Shown: positions 34,446 through 46,790 of the stretch, in pieces | Numbering within the stretch: position 1 is the stretch's first letter | Layout of the letters: each line of letters starts with the position of its first letter | Source of the DNA: Capillidium heterosporum | Lineage: Eukaryota > Entomophthoromycota > Entomophthoromycetes > Entomophthorales > Capillidiaceae | Length of the DNA: 64,000 nt | Reading direction: 5' to 3' | NCBI GenBank assembly: GCA_016630905.1 | Contig: WBMQ01000006.1 | Span: 186,001-250,000, forward strand | Notes under the pieces: generated by a model | Told to the model about the DNA's origin: nothing | The model's input: the letters and a program-made list of their open reading frames with translations, nothing else | Database searches by the model: none | Position numbers and translations under genes: made by a program

Positions 34446-35789
34446 CTGGGTCGCAACTTCGACCGCATCTAAAGTTTATAACTTTAACCTGTACTTACCT
34501 ACCTGTTTTACCTCCTTACAACTCCATCGATCCGTTCTATTAAAGCCCAACTTTCACTGATACTTTGCCTACCTTTATGCTAACTAATTGGGCTCCTGCC
34601 GTCTCTAGGGTTAGTGCCCCCTATCGTTCTTAATTTACTGTATTCTTTGTGTCGCGTAAGTAGCAAGTCGGGTCAAGCTGATTAGTTCAAAGTTGGATGA
34701 TCATTGGGTTGTAAAAGCTTTGAATCCCCAAATAAACTTCTGCCACTTTTACATATATTAGTTGTGTTTATTCTATAATACGATATAGCGTTGTCTTTGA
34801 AAGGGACAGGTAGAACTTCAAATCCCGATGAAACATGAATTTCTCCGTACTCTGAGAGAAGCGTTGAAGGTTTCATAAGCTACCGCCAAGCTAAACTTCT
34901 AGTTTGCACCAAAGCACTTTGTTACTGTTGTAACCAATTTTGTTGTTGGAAACGAACACCACTTTACTATAAAAATAAAATGCAAGATTTATTAAATTGA
35001 ACTCAACTAATTTGCGGTAATCTATAAAGCATAGTTATACCTTCTTTTGGCGCTTTTCCAGTGAAAAATGGAGATGTTGATATTGATAAAAAGCACACTA
35101 CTTTGATCTTTTACAAATCAGTTTCCTTAGACAAAGATAATTGGAAACAATAGGAAGAAGGGATATAGTAGCTTAGTTTTAAAGTTGTACCCATCTTTTA
35201 TTGATGAAAAAACCTTTTACATAAAGGTATGATTTGCTTAATAGAGCTTTAAAAATCTATCACCCAGACCTTAGAAAAGAAGCGACTAAGATCCCTATTT
35301 TGAAAAGGGCATTAGATCTGCTACACCATCATCTATTGAAACCAATTTCTCCTTAAAATATGAACAAACTTCGGCTTTTATAGCATAGACTCAAGGGTGG
35401 GACTAGATATACATATGACTTTTAGATCAATCAGCCTACTTTAAATAAAGAAAACAACAGTTCCAATTTTACATAATACTTTGAGCCTATAACCAACCTT
35501 CGCTTTTATCCATCAAAGCATTGTATCTCTACGCTGCTTACAATGTAGCTTAAAAGTTGTACAAAGCTAGAGTCACTTTAAAGATATCTTACTTTAGTTC
35601 TTTGATAATATACCAATCCATAATGCAGGCTTGCAGGTCGATAGATTTCCAAGTAACCCATACAAACAAAATAACAAAGCTGTATCATATCAAATTCATG
35701 TAGCTACATCCAACTACCATCATTTCAGAAACGAAATACATATTTTTATTAAAACTACAAAATGTAAAGAAAGTACTTGGCACATATTA
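34446..35789. other. Intergenic, nothing recognised
   Basis: Convergent region between the A20/AN1 gene and alpha/beta hydrolase 1. No supported gene; the 64-codon minus frame at 34682-34876 has no support. Confidence 0.45.
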
Positions 35790-37245
35790 CTAAAGTCCCA
35801 TCAAAATGGCTTTGGCATACCTACTTATACACAGGAACGACCCATGATGCAAATATTCGTACATCTTGACCTCCAATTTTCCTTTCCGTTTGGTTACCGC
35901 CTTCAGTTTGCCATGTACTATTTTAGCGTTTATCATCCAATCCAACTTGGCGATGTGTACACTGGCTCTATCCAACTTTTGAAGGTCTTCTGGAAGCAGC
36001 ATGTTCTCGTACCAAGCAAAGTTGCGGTGTAAGACGATGGCAGTTAATAAATCCTTCCCTATGAATCTGCGGCACATGTCGTGGAGGAAATTGACAGGGT
36101 TTCAAAGTGTAAAGGAAGCTGAAAGTCAAAGTGGGTTCTAAAAGGTCAAAACAGACAGGATCTACCAGATGCACACTTTCTACAAACTGAGGTCGATATT
36201 TGACGAGCCAGGACGCTACGATGGTGCCGTAGCTGTGACCCAAAATCGAACATTTATCTAAATCATGCCTTTGAAACATTTGGTCTACCGCTTTTAGATG
36301 CTCTTCCATAGGTAAAATTTCACTAAATGGGTTCATACTTACACTAGCCAATTCTAGTAGAAGCACACTACGGTTGGGGTGCAGTTTCAAGCATATCATA
36401 GACCATCTTGAAGTACATGGATAATCCAACCCCAATACCGTGTATGAAGATGATGGGTGGTTCGATCGACTCTGGGTAACCTAGGTACCAGTAGCTGATG
36501 CCATTCTCCAAGGTATGGCGTTCGAAACTTAAGGCTGCCACCAGTATATTCCCTAAATGGTGTACAACAGATACTACCTACCACACATTAGTTTAATTAA
36601 GGTAATAGAGCTTACTAGATAAAATATAAAAGGTTTGTGGTTCCACTTTACGTCGTCGAAAGGTCGCCTCATTATCGTACGTCCTGCACTAAAGGTAGAG
36701 GTTGCGTCGCTGGTACCATCTCGAGTATCTATTATAGCCAAAAGCTTCTTAATACAAACGATTTCCTCATCATCCATCTCATTAGGAAGTTTATCAAAGA
36801 AGATGTAGCTGAACCACTCCATCATATGTATGTCGTTTAAAGGGCAACTAACTTCAACTCGGGGCAAAAAGTACTGGCATATGCTCTTTCGGAAATCTTT
36901 GACTTCCAAGCAGATTTTGTACATCAGCTTTTCCATCTTGGCTCTCGAGATCTTAGGGCTTGCTTTGCGTATGTTGAATTTTCGGTGGATGGATTGACAG
37001 TACAGGTAGAAAATAGCCTCGGAGATTGCCCAAATCACCGATAAGAAGCTTAGGTAATTGGGCTTCAACCCAAATAGTAGTAAGTAGGTCAGGTACATAA
37101 AGGGTAGAAAGGGCACGGCGCTCATTAGGCAGTTTGAAAGTTGAGCTACAGTTTGTAATAGGATTCGTTGGTACTTTCCCATATCAACATACCGCATCTG
37201 TAAGGTATCAAATATTAAGTGAGGGAGAGAGTCGGACGATGCCAT
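35790..37245 (-). CDS. Membrane alpha/beta hydrolase 1, two +1 shifts
   Basis: Exon 1 (36616-37245, 210 codons), a 38-nt intron, and exon 2 (35790-36577). Exon 2 is 788 nt, i.e. 262 codons plus two extra bases near 36391 and 36096. The corrected product has 471 residues and aligns without a gap to its neighbour at 38160-39618. Two membrane spans lie at about 38-60 and 63-83. The hydrolase fold shows FIHGIG (oxyanion region), GHSYG (Ser nucleophile), PVCFD (typical of a fungal branch of this family), an Asp in KLDWMINA and a His in YLHHGS. It is probably a lipid hydrolase at a membrane, but the substrate is unknown. As read it is interrupted twice. Confidence 0.75.
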
Positions 37246-38159
37246 AACTATTCAATGTAATTGTAAAACAGGACCAAAGTACATTTTTATAAATAATTTA
37301 TTTAGATATAGTAGCGACCCATCAAGTGTATCAAAATATGCCTGAAAAATACCGAATGTTGGTAAATACAGACTACCATCCCAACCTTGTGATAGGTTGA
37401 ATATGAAGCTGTACACAATTTTAAAATAGAAATTTCGAGCTGGCTGATAGAGAGATCTGAAGTAGCTCATTTTGTCAATGATGAGCGAATTTATAATTTT
37501 AAGGTGAAAGGTAGATGTCACTATCTAAAGGACATTTAACGGCGGTCTAAAGTTTTATAGAAAGCCAATTTGAGCAACAGTATGCCTTGTTTGATGAGGC
37601 GTTAAAAGTTTCAAAATGTAAATTTAACTGCACTGTCCAACAAAAGCGGATGGAGCTTGCTGCACACTTTAGAAGTGATGCACGGTCATTGCACTACTGT
37701 CTGTTGATAGTTAGAGTTTTATCAAAGTATACATAGGACTCTCACTTTTTATACAGTGTAAATTTATGATCGGGCTAGATATATGTAAACTTTTAAGCAT
37801 ATTAAACTGCTTCAAGCAAGGAAAACAGTAGTCCCAGCCTTGAATAATACTTTGAGCCTACAATCATATTCTATTACATACCAAAGTATTGGGATTCTAT
37901 GTTATTCATAAGATATTGTAAAGGTTGCTTTAGGCTAGAATCAATTCAAAGGTATAAGGATCTAGCTTTTTAATAGCATCTTCTATTCACAGTATATAGT
38001 GTAGTTTAATAAAATTCTTAATACCATATACAGACGAAACGTCAAAATTTCACTACATCAAGTGTATATAATATACACTCAAGTACCCTTATTCCAGTAA
38101 CATATTAATTTTTTTATTACAATGACAAAAAGTCTATATTAAATCTTCTATCCCTATAA
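37246..38159. other. Intergenic between two tandem paralogues
   Basis: Spacer of about 0.9 kb. An 89-codon minus frame (37252-37521) abutting hydrolase 1 is not supported. Confidence 0.45.
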
Positions 38160-39618
38160 TTAAAGCTCCATCAAAATGCTCTTGGTAAACTCGTTAAATA
38201 GTAGCGACGACCCGTGGTACAGATCCTCATAAAGCTTCAAATCCAACTTACACTTTCCCTTGGGCATAGCTCGTAGTTTGTCACATATGGTCTGGGCGTC
38301 AACCATCCAATCCAATTTGGAAATGTGCACACTTGCCTTTTCGAACTTCTGAAGGTGTTCGGGTAACAACAAATTTTCGTACCACACAAAGTAACGATGC
38401 AGTACGGTGCCTATGAACAGGTCTCTGGCTATGAATCTCTGGCACAGATCATGGAATACCGAGGTCGGTGTGGCCGTGTATAAGAAGTTGTGGACCAAGG
38501 TGGGGTCCAGGACGTCAAAGCATACTGGGTCGACCAGATTCACCCTCTCTATGTACTGAGGCCTATATTTGATCAACCAGGATGCGAACAAAAGTGCCAT
38601 AAGAGTGTCCTAAAACCGAAAATCTATCCAAATTATGCACCTTAAATATCTCGTCGATAGGATTGCAAGTGCTCCTCAGTAGTTAAGACTTGGCTGAACT
38701 GGGATCAGACTTACGCAGGACAGTTCCAGCAAGATTATAGTTCGATTGGGATGCATCTTCTTGATGTCATAGATCATGCTAAAGTACATGGTCAACCCAA
38801 TACCTATACCGTGGATGAAGAGGATAGGTGGTTCCGAAGAGTTGGGATACCCTAGGTACCAGTAACTGAATCCATTCTCCAAGGTAAACCGTTCGAAACC
38901 TAAAGCCGCTATTGAAATACGTCCTAGATCTTGGATAACCGACACTGCCTAAAACTTGTTAGTTTAAATTCTATATAACGGTATTTACTAGGTAAAATAC
39001 AAAGGGTTTGTGGTTTCTCTTGATCGGGTCGAAGGGAAGCTTCATACAGCTGCGGTTCTCTTTGAAAGTCGAAGTTGCGTCACTGGTACCATCCCTAGCA
39101 TCAATTATCGCCAGCATCTGTTTGGCACTTTTAATCTCTTCAGCATCCATCTCAGCTGGTAGTTTGTCAAAAAAGACCCAACCGAACCATTCCATAAGAT
39201 GCTTATCACTTAGTGAGTATTTCTCATCAACTCTAGGTAAAAACCAATCCGACATATGGGTTCGAAAATCCTTCATTTCTATACAAATCCTGTGTATCAA
39301 CCTGCTGGCATCCTCCTTACTAAGCTTGGGGCTGACCTTACGTTCATTAAACTTTTGGTGGATGGATTCACAGTACAGGTAGAAGATAATCTCTGATATA
39401 CCCCATACTATCAAGATGAAGCTTAGGTAGCTGGGTTTGAATCCGACTAAAATTAGGTAAAGAGGGTAGAGGAGGGGTAGGAAAGGCATGATGCCAACTA
39501 TATGATCTAGAAATTGGACTGATGTCTGCAATATAGTTCGTTGGCTCTTGGACATGTCGGTGTAGCGCATCTGCAAGGTTTTGAATAGGTAGCTAAACTC
39601 AACGGTGGATTCGGTCAT
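38160..39618 (-). CDS. Membrane alpha/beta hydrolase 2, three +1 shifts
   Basis: Exon 1 is 38989-39618 (210 codons), intron 38949-38988 (40 nt), exon 2 38160-38948 (789 nt = 262 codons plus three bases). The extra bases lie near 38699, 38656 and 38586. The corrected product has 471 residues, exactly the length of hydrolase 1, with the same intron site and phase. Active-site blocks are FIHGIGIG, LGHSYG, DPVCFDVL, KLDWMVDA and DLYHGS. The shifts are at different places from those in hydrolase 1, so they arose independently after the duplication. Same strand as hydrolase 1, with no other gene between. Confidence 0.75.
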
Positions 39619-40430
39619 GATTCTTCAATAACAATAAAATAAAAAAAGGTATAAACTCATTTCCCTACTACAATTTATAGTGGATTTTAGCATCAGTATC
39701 TTTATAAAAGTAGCTATAGATTCTAACGAATATCACGGTATACAGCTTAGGATTTGAATCTTTTAATAGGCTCAAATCTATCTATGTATAAACCTTTACA
39801 TTCAAATATTGTAAGTAGAGAGATCGTAAGTAGCTCACCAGTCGATGATAATCGACTTTTACCTTCAAGCTGAAGTTGAAAACTGAACATCACAATCCCA
39901 AAAGGAATTGGTGATGATCTAAATTTTTTCGGATAGGAAAAACCTTGAAGCAAACAGGATTTTAAGTTGATATATGGACGTTAAAAGCAAAAGCAATATT
40001 TTGCAAACATACTTTGGTATGAACATATTTCATGTATTTGTCGATAGCTCTTCATTAGATATATACAAGGTAAAAATTTATTACAAAAGTAGTAACAATT
40101 ATTTAAACTACGGCTATAAGCATAAATACTCAGCCTTAAGAACACAAGCTATATCAAGTGCATTCTATAGCAAAGACTCCTATGATAGAGCATAAGTATT
40201 ATATGTGGTGTTGATAAGTAATGATGGATGTATACTATCAAAATCCAATACCATGATGTTCTGAATTTTTGGTCCTGTACAGTCAGTATAATAATTTGTT
40301 GCCGGCATCCTGACAATAAACTACAATGCCAAGTATGCTGTTGTATATGTTTATTCGATATTTAAATTATAGCAATAGAGAATAGACCTTTTAGATCATA
40401 TCCAGTATAGTTACATAATTCAATTGATCT
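39619..40430. other. Divergent upstream region
   Basis: Lies between hydrolase 2 (minus) and the TFIIB-like gene (plus). No other gene seen. Confidence 0.45.
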
Positions 40431-41981
40431 ATGATCAATAAAGCATCAAGTTTATTTAATAAAAGCCAGGTAACGTGGAACTTTACCATAATTGAAATGA
40501 TTTGATGACAATTTCTGTTGAATCAAAGTTCAGGCATACAGAGTTTAGCTTTTGAGAAGCTTGCTAAAGCTTGTGAGGCCCTGAACCAAGCCTACCACCA
40601 ACACCAAATTGAAGAATACAGCCCTAACCAACTTTACATGCTCAACCCAGAGTTTCCGACGTGCCCAAACTGTGGCAAAGAGCAGGAAGCAGTAGATTAT
40701 TCGATAGAGGCTTGTAAATCCTGTGGTGTTGTCTTCAGCGAGTCGGAATATGTAAGCGAATTTCAACCGTCAGGGCTCTTCCTACCCAACTTTGACATAA
40801 GTTCTGTAAACGACAAGTCTCAGATGCATTTCAAAAGATTTATAGTAAATATTTTAATATAGTGATATGCTAACAATTGGAAAAGATTAATACAAAGAAA
40901 TTTCTACTGGAGTATATCGACAAGTTGAAGCTAGGAAATATATTAGATAGGGTCCTAAGTTTGGTTTCCGAGCTGATAAGCAAGGAAGGCTACCTTATGG
41001 GGCAGAAAGGGATGAACTTAGCTTTAGCTTGCCTGTATTTGATAGCAAAGCATGAGGGTAAAGTGATAAAGTTCAACCACTTCAAGGTAAATGTTAAACT
41101 GACTTCAACTAATCGTTTAAAAGCGTGTCGACCCCAGCATCGATGTTCGCAAGGTAGGTGCCATGTTCAAAAGGATAAAGAGCGGTAAAAGCCCTTTGTT
41201 CTACAGCTATAAATTACAAGATCCCTCCGAAGCGGTTTTGGAACGGGTACGTCGAGTAATTTCAATGAGAGGAGGCAACTCCAAACTTCTAGCAGATCTC
41301 AAGTTCCAAGATTTCGCCAACTTTAAACGTACCGTCAGTGATCTGGTGGCAGTACTCAACCACTGCGACAAGGAGATCAACTTCAAGAGCGAGGCTTGGG
41401 AGAGTGGTTTATTCCTGTTATCCATCTACTGCCACTGTAAAGCAGAGTACTCGAACCAAGAGTCCAAAATTCTATTGATCACTTCCGGGTACACTCGCTT
41501 CCACCTAAGCAACTTTGTCAAGCTGCGTAATTTACTCCTCCAGCTAGCTAAAGTCACCTTCGACAACACCGTCATCAGTCGCAACAACATCTTTAACTAC
41601 ATTCCTATACTCATCCTTAAGTTCCATCTCAACCAGCTACCCGTATTTCCATCCCAACCGGCAGTCGACATACCACCCCAACCCCCATCTAAAAGTTTGA
41701 TACTATCCTGCCTAGCTTACGAGCGGATTAACTGGAAGCAACCTATACCTAAACCACAGCCGGACCTCGAAGATTGTGAAGAGGTTCTGCTAAGGGAGCG
41801 GGCATTGCTCTTTAAAGTACCGTTAGAAGAGTTGGAAAATATGGATATGGCGCAAGTACAGTTGCGATTGAAAGATATGTACTACGCTGCTAACCCGGTA
41901 TCGACTTCCAAGGTTATCGATGAGAGGGATATGTCGGATAGCGAGTTGAAGGGTTATATTCGGGATTTCGACCCTTTGTAA
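40431..41981 (+). CDS. TFIIB-related factor (BRF-like, possibly BRF2-type)
   Basis: Core exons end at 40844, then 40886-41086 and 41124-41981 (introns 41 and 37 nt). The first frame has no early ATG; a 13-codon exon at 40431-40469 joined by a 72-nt intron to 40542 would supply one and give 466 residues. Otherwise translation could start at YMLNPEF just before the zinc ribbon. That ribbon reads CPNCGKEQ...CKSCGVVFSESE. A cyclin-like repeat follows (NLALACLYLIAKHEGKV, DPSIDVRKVGAMFKRI) and then a second helical region. The end, DERDMSDSELKGYIRDF, resembles the SDSEIEQYL tail of vertebrate BRF2. A role in polymerase III (or I) initiation is likely; the exact member is uncertain. Confidence 0.6.
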
Positions 41982-42783
41982 AATAAAGTAATGTAATATA
42001 GCTTATAAATGTTTTTTAAAATACAGCATTCATTATTTAGTATATTTTATCCGGAAATCATTACCTTCTTTAAATCTAGTTTAAATTTATTATAATTGGA
42101 AATATATTTGGCTTACAAAATAAGTTATATAAACTCATACACTTTGGGTTTAGCTCAACAATCTTTACTCGGTAAATTAAAGTGATTCTAGTTTACTAAG
42201 CTTTTCGTATTGTGTTTAATCGTAATAGTGAATATATGTTTTTTCTATTTCAAACTTTCCTCAAGGAAAATGTGAATAGCTTTGAAATGATAGAAAAGTT
42301 AAAAGGAACTTTGAAATTTTCATTACAAGTTATACACCAGTTTTTTATACTTAGCATATTCCAAGGTCCTTACTAAATGACAAACTATATACCATAGCTT
42401 TTTCAATTAGTCTTGTATCCAGCACTTTGATTTTCGCTGCAAGTATAAATTTAAAGCTAGACTTACTATAACAAAAAAGGTATAGGCTTCTAAACATAGG
42501 TTTGTATTTGTAAAAGTAACTTTATCTACAGCTAAATCCATTGAAGTTGCGTTATTCACAAGTAATTTATATATAAAGTGGATCAATTAATTAAATAGCA
42601 GTACTCAGTTCGACTCTATTCTTAAGAAGTTTTAAATTTCCAAAGCCAATAAAATATTAGCAAGTCAAGGACTCCTCCTATAGAAAATAGATACTCCAAC
42701 AATGAATAAAAGTGAAGGAAGTCAAATTTAATACCTAAAAATAAAATTCCTAAACTAAAAAGTAGACTTAGTACGCCGTCGCA
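41982..42783. other. Intergenic, nothing recognised
   Basis: Convergent 3' flanks of the TFIIB-like gene and the TBC gene. AT-rich, no gene. Confidence 0.5.
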
Positions 42784-43885
42784 TCAGTTGAAGTCAGCCC
42801 GTTCATCGGAAGCCTCTTGATCCTCCTCCTTGTACCTCAAATCGATAGCCAACTGCCTTATAGCGAAGACATCTAACCTTGGTAACCGAAACAAAAAGCC
42901 TTTGATCTCACTGTTCTCTAACTCCTCCAAAAAATCTTTAAAATGTTTGAGGATGGCGACGCAAAAGTAGACGTGGAACTCAACAAAGTCGGGCGAAGCG
43001 AAGTAAAAGTCCCACAGTGGAAACACGCATTCCAAAGGAAGTTCCTTGGCTAAAAGGAAGCGCAGCCATGAGGGTAGCCAGTCGTTGAAGCCCTACCTGC
43101 TCCTCTTCAAAGTATTCGTACCTAAATTTATATAGATAGCATTGAGTATGGGTTAGGTTTTAAAAAACGTACAGGTCGGGTATGTTGTTACGGAACAAAA
43201 CCTTGAATCGAGTGATCTGCTCACCGAAGCTCTCCTCCTCGGATCGTTCGTCTAAACGTTAATATTCAGTATTTGGGTCAAGGTACCAATGCGGTCCAGT
43301 AGATTGTTGAAGCTGAAGAAGACATCGATCTCGTTGTTCATTGTCATTACAAAGGGAGTTATCATGTAGACCCAGTTCGAGTTGAAAATAGCCAGCTTGT
43401 TGCGGAAGAGATAGGCACCAATGACGTTCTCATACACTATTTGGGGTAATTGTTTGTCAAGGCGGCGTTGGTGGCGTAAGAATTCACCACGCACCTTGCT
43501 CTTCTCTTCGTAGTGCTTCTGGTAGAGGGTGCCGTATTCCTCTTCTCTAACTCTAAGTTGATGCATGTCGTCGGCTAGCAATTGTTTTAGAATAGCTATT
43601 TGGTGAAATACTTACATCTATCACATTTTTCGGTCTTCAATAAAAACTTCCAGACTTCCTAAAGAATTTATGTAAGATGGCTAGATAAAATAGGCTTACC
43701 CCACGTAGCTGGTCCGGTACCCCATACCTGGACATTCTCTGTAGTTTGTTGAGATCGACGTACATCTCGGAACTTAGTAGGTTCTGGAACTCCACAATCA
43801 TCTCCTCGTAGAAGCTATCATCTTTGTTGTAAAGGTTTCCGTTGGACACTGGGGAGTGGGGTACGCTGTAAGCGATTTCGATCAT
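42784..43885 (-). CDS. TBC-domain Rab GTPase-activating protein, one +1 shift
   Basis: Exons (minus) 43700-43885, 43616-43658, 43287-43574, 43173-43251 and 42784-43121, with introns of 41, 41, 35 and 51 nt. The sum is 934 nt, one base over 311 codons; the extra base is near 43090 (GGG-C-TTC). Corrected length is 310 residues. The protein opens a TBC fold with YGVPDQLRGEVWKFLL, continues with FFSFNNLLDRI, then IPDLYEYFEEEQVG and FNDWLPSWLRFLLAKELPL, LWDFYFASPDFVEFH and SEIKGFLFRLPRLD. This order fits Rab GAPs, which speed GTP hydrolysis on Rab proteins in membrane traffic. The catalytic Arg and Gln fingers (IxxDxxR, YxQG) are not clearly present, so it may be inactive or use other residues. 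Confidence 0.7.
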
Positions 43886-45048
43886 ATATCAGGTATGCAA
43901 AAGTTTTTCTATAAGCTTTAGTGGCCAGTACCCTGCTCAAGTAAAACTAAGTTGGTATGTTGAGTGTTCAATCGGACGTTGGCTTTGGTAGATGTATGCC
44001 TTTTCTAAACTTAATGGCTTGGGTTGGTACTTTAGCTGGAAACTGGTGGCGGCAAGAAGTTTCTGAGTTGAGAGTTGAAGTTATTGCCAAAGTATTTTTG
44101 CTCCTGCTTGAGGTCTACCTTTTTCCGTTGGTTTTGGTTAGTTTTGGTTGTCAACGAACTAGCCAATAGGTTTTAATGGTACTTTGAAGTTTCAAGTTTG
44201 GGTTCAAATTGGCTGCATTTGATTGCTAAGTAGCCAATGAAGTTTGCTTATTGAAACTTTGCAAATCTGCATATTTAATACAGTTGCAGCCATCCAATTT
44301 AGTGAAATTGGTTACAAATTCATCAAATCTCCTATACAAATCCTCAATTCGGGATATTGGATGTCCCACGAAAATATGGCATAAGGTAAGGTGGCAAAAG
44401 TTCAAACATTTTACCTATCATGAAATGAGGAGATGATGGCATATGAGGTTACAGCAATGAGCTATTAACCGGGATCTCAATAGTAAACTTTATCAAGCTT
44501 GATAGCGTCGCCCATGACTAAATTTCTACCCACATAGAAACCAGTAAAAATCTATGATCTACATTTAATCGAACTATAGCTTCTAAAAAGTATAATTTTA
44601 CGCTAAAAGACTTGGTATCCCTTCAACCACACAACTCCGAAATTAGGGTAAACTCAAATCCATAGATCTATATATTGTTTCAAATTAAAAGATCAAAGCT
44701 GCCATAATTTATTGTTAAGCTTAACAAAAATTTGCAAATTGATTAGCTGATTTCGAGCTAAAGTTCCCTGCCCTTTCATAGATTGGCGTCCCTCCACCAC
44801 CTATGGCATAATTTGCCAATTGAATTATACTAAAAAGGGACTAAATCCTAGAAAATTCAAAGTAAAGGTGTGAAATTGCTGAAATTACGCAATTGCAATT
44901 TCTAGTATTCAACCACTTTACCTCCAATTGCCAGAAGCAAAATGATGTCAAACCAGTTCGAAAAGTTTGAAAACTTGTTGGCTTTTGAATTCATCACCAA
45001 CATCACATTACCATCAAGCTTATCAGAATCTTAAGTTAGTTTACAGTT
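43886..45048. other. Divergent intergenic region, nothing recognised
   Basis: Between the TBC gene (minus) and the dehydrogenase (plus). A 70-codon plus frame at 43957-44169 is not supported. Confidence 0.45.
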
Positions 45049-46115
45049 ATGGGTCTGTTCACCTTGCAAAAGCTATACTATGAGCCCAAGGATTTAACTG
45101 GAAAAGTGGTAATAGTAACTGGTGCCAACACAGGTATACCTCGGCAATTCTTTGAACTTATGAGAAATTAGGTATAGGATATGAGACAGTCAAAAGTTTA
45201 GCTAGTATGGGAGCCACCATCTACCTAGCTTGTAGGAACGAGAAAAAAGCTTTAGCAGCGATACAAGATTTAAAAGCAGCAACTATGAACGATAAATTGT
45301 ACTATATGCACATTGACCTAGAGAATTTCTCTTCGGTTCGAAACTTTGTAATAGAATTTGAAAAGAGAGAGAAGCAGTTGGATGTCTTGATTAACAATGC
45401 AGGTTCCATGTACTGGTACAAAGAAGTTACAATTGATAAAGTGGAGCGAACCCATCAAGTAAAGTCTTACATTTGCAACCTTATTAATGATAGATTTAGT
45501 GTAACTACTTTTCCCCAGCTTTACTCACTTTACTCCTACTACCCCTTTTAAAAATTCCAAAGGAATCCCGTATAGTCAATGTATCTAGTAAACGTAAGTA
45601 TCCATCCCATTTCCTATCTTTCTAAACTATGTTTAGTATATAAACGAGGAAGCTTCAATCTTGATAATCTGTTAGGTTTAAAGTCGACCCCACATTACCA
45701 TATGATGAAAGCGTATGGTACGAGTAAACTGTACCTAACTATGTTTTCTCTAGAATTAGCAAATTTGTTAAAGGACACTGAAGTAACAGTAAACTGCTTG
45801 AGTCCAGGTATAGTACAAACGGAGTTGGGGAACAAAAGAGAGGAAAGATACCCTTGGTACTTTATTTTACTTCGGCCCTTGGATTATATCTTCAAGTGGC
45901 TGTTTGCTCGGACTTCTGAACATGCTGCTAGGACTTTACTACATGCTGCTGTCGACCCAAAGGCTGGCAAGATGGATTCGGGCAAGTTTTGGAGTTCGTG
46001 TAGAGTTGAGGAGCTAATTGATTTGGCTAAGGATCCCATTTTGACCTCCAAATTATTCTTGGAGACTTGTAAAGTACTTCAACTAGACCCGAATTGGGAG
46101 CAGCCAACGCTTTGA
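45049..46115 (+). CDS. Short-chain dehydrogenase, retinol-dehydrogenase-like
   Basis: Exons 45049-45133, 45172-45458, 45500-45593 and 45637-46115 (introns 38, 41 and 43 nt) join to 314 residues. The Rossmann motif VTGANTGIG is split by intron 1, the acidic/basic turn LACRNEKKA suggests NADP use, NNAG follows, RIVNVSS ends strand 5, and the catalytic Y-x-x-x-K is in AYGTSKLYL. The order fits the RDH11-14/WWOX-like group of short-chain dehydrogenases, which act on lipid or retinoid-like alcohols at ER or mitochondrial membranes. The substrate here is unknown. No frame problems. Confidence 0.88.
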
Positions 46116-46790
46116 TTATATATTTTAGATTCCACTGTACGTTTTCTAAAGTAGGCTATGCTTGAGGCTGATTGAATAGCTTGGTGGGTATACCGGTTGA
46201 TGGATCTACCCTTTATCAGTCTTTTTCACTCAGTTCGCGCCATTAGGTTATATACTTGATCAGTTTATTATTCTCTGAGATTCCACCTTCGTATTCTTCT
46301 GAAGATCAAAGCCGTGCCTTTTAACAACTTTCGGATCCTATACAATCCTACTAATAACTTGGAAAGATGCTATACATCTATGCTTGCCTTGGTTTTGGAA
46401 GATTTTATCCAATTACAATAAATGGTATTTTCTGCTATAGCAAGTTTAATAATTATCAATTCTTTTGCTTCAACGTTGAAAATGTATATTTAAACATTGT
46501 TCCCTGTATGTATTGGAAGATATAGCTTTATAGATTTTTGCTGTTGATGCTAACAGTATACTGGTATGCTTATCCAAAAATTAAACTTAATTATGAAGTA
46601 TCAGTTCAACTATCATATATCAAAGTTTACAATACCATAACCAGCTCCATCCATCCTCAACTAGAATTGCAGCCAAACCTTGTAAACCAATTTGACGTCA
46701 CATTTATTTGAAGGTAGCTGAACCTAAAGCAAGTTCGCTAGTCCAAGTTCCTTTCTTCACATTTAGAGTTACATCAGCATATATACGAAT
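46116..46790. other. Intergenic, nothing recognised
   Basis: Tandem spacer between the dehydrogenase and the lipase-like gene. No supported gene. Confidence 0.45.

Noticed and set aside
36340-36363. A 20-nt intron (GTAAGT...TTTAG) in hydrolase 1 and a 21-nt counterpart in hydrolase 2
   Set aside because: Removing either breaks the frame or leads to a stop, and the encoded residues (ELASVSMNP / ELSCVSLIP) are shared by the family.
43252-43286. A second frameshift in the TBC gene between two long frames
   Set aside because: A 35-nt intron with a GTACCT donor and GTTTAG acceptor restores the frame (LLDRIDERSEEE), so no shift is needed there.
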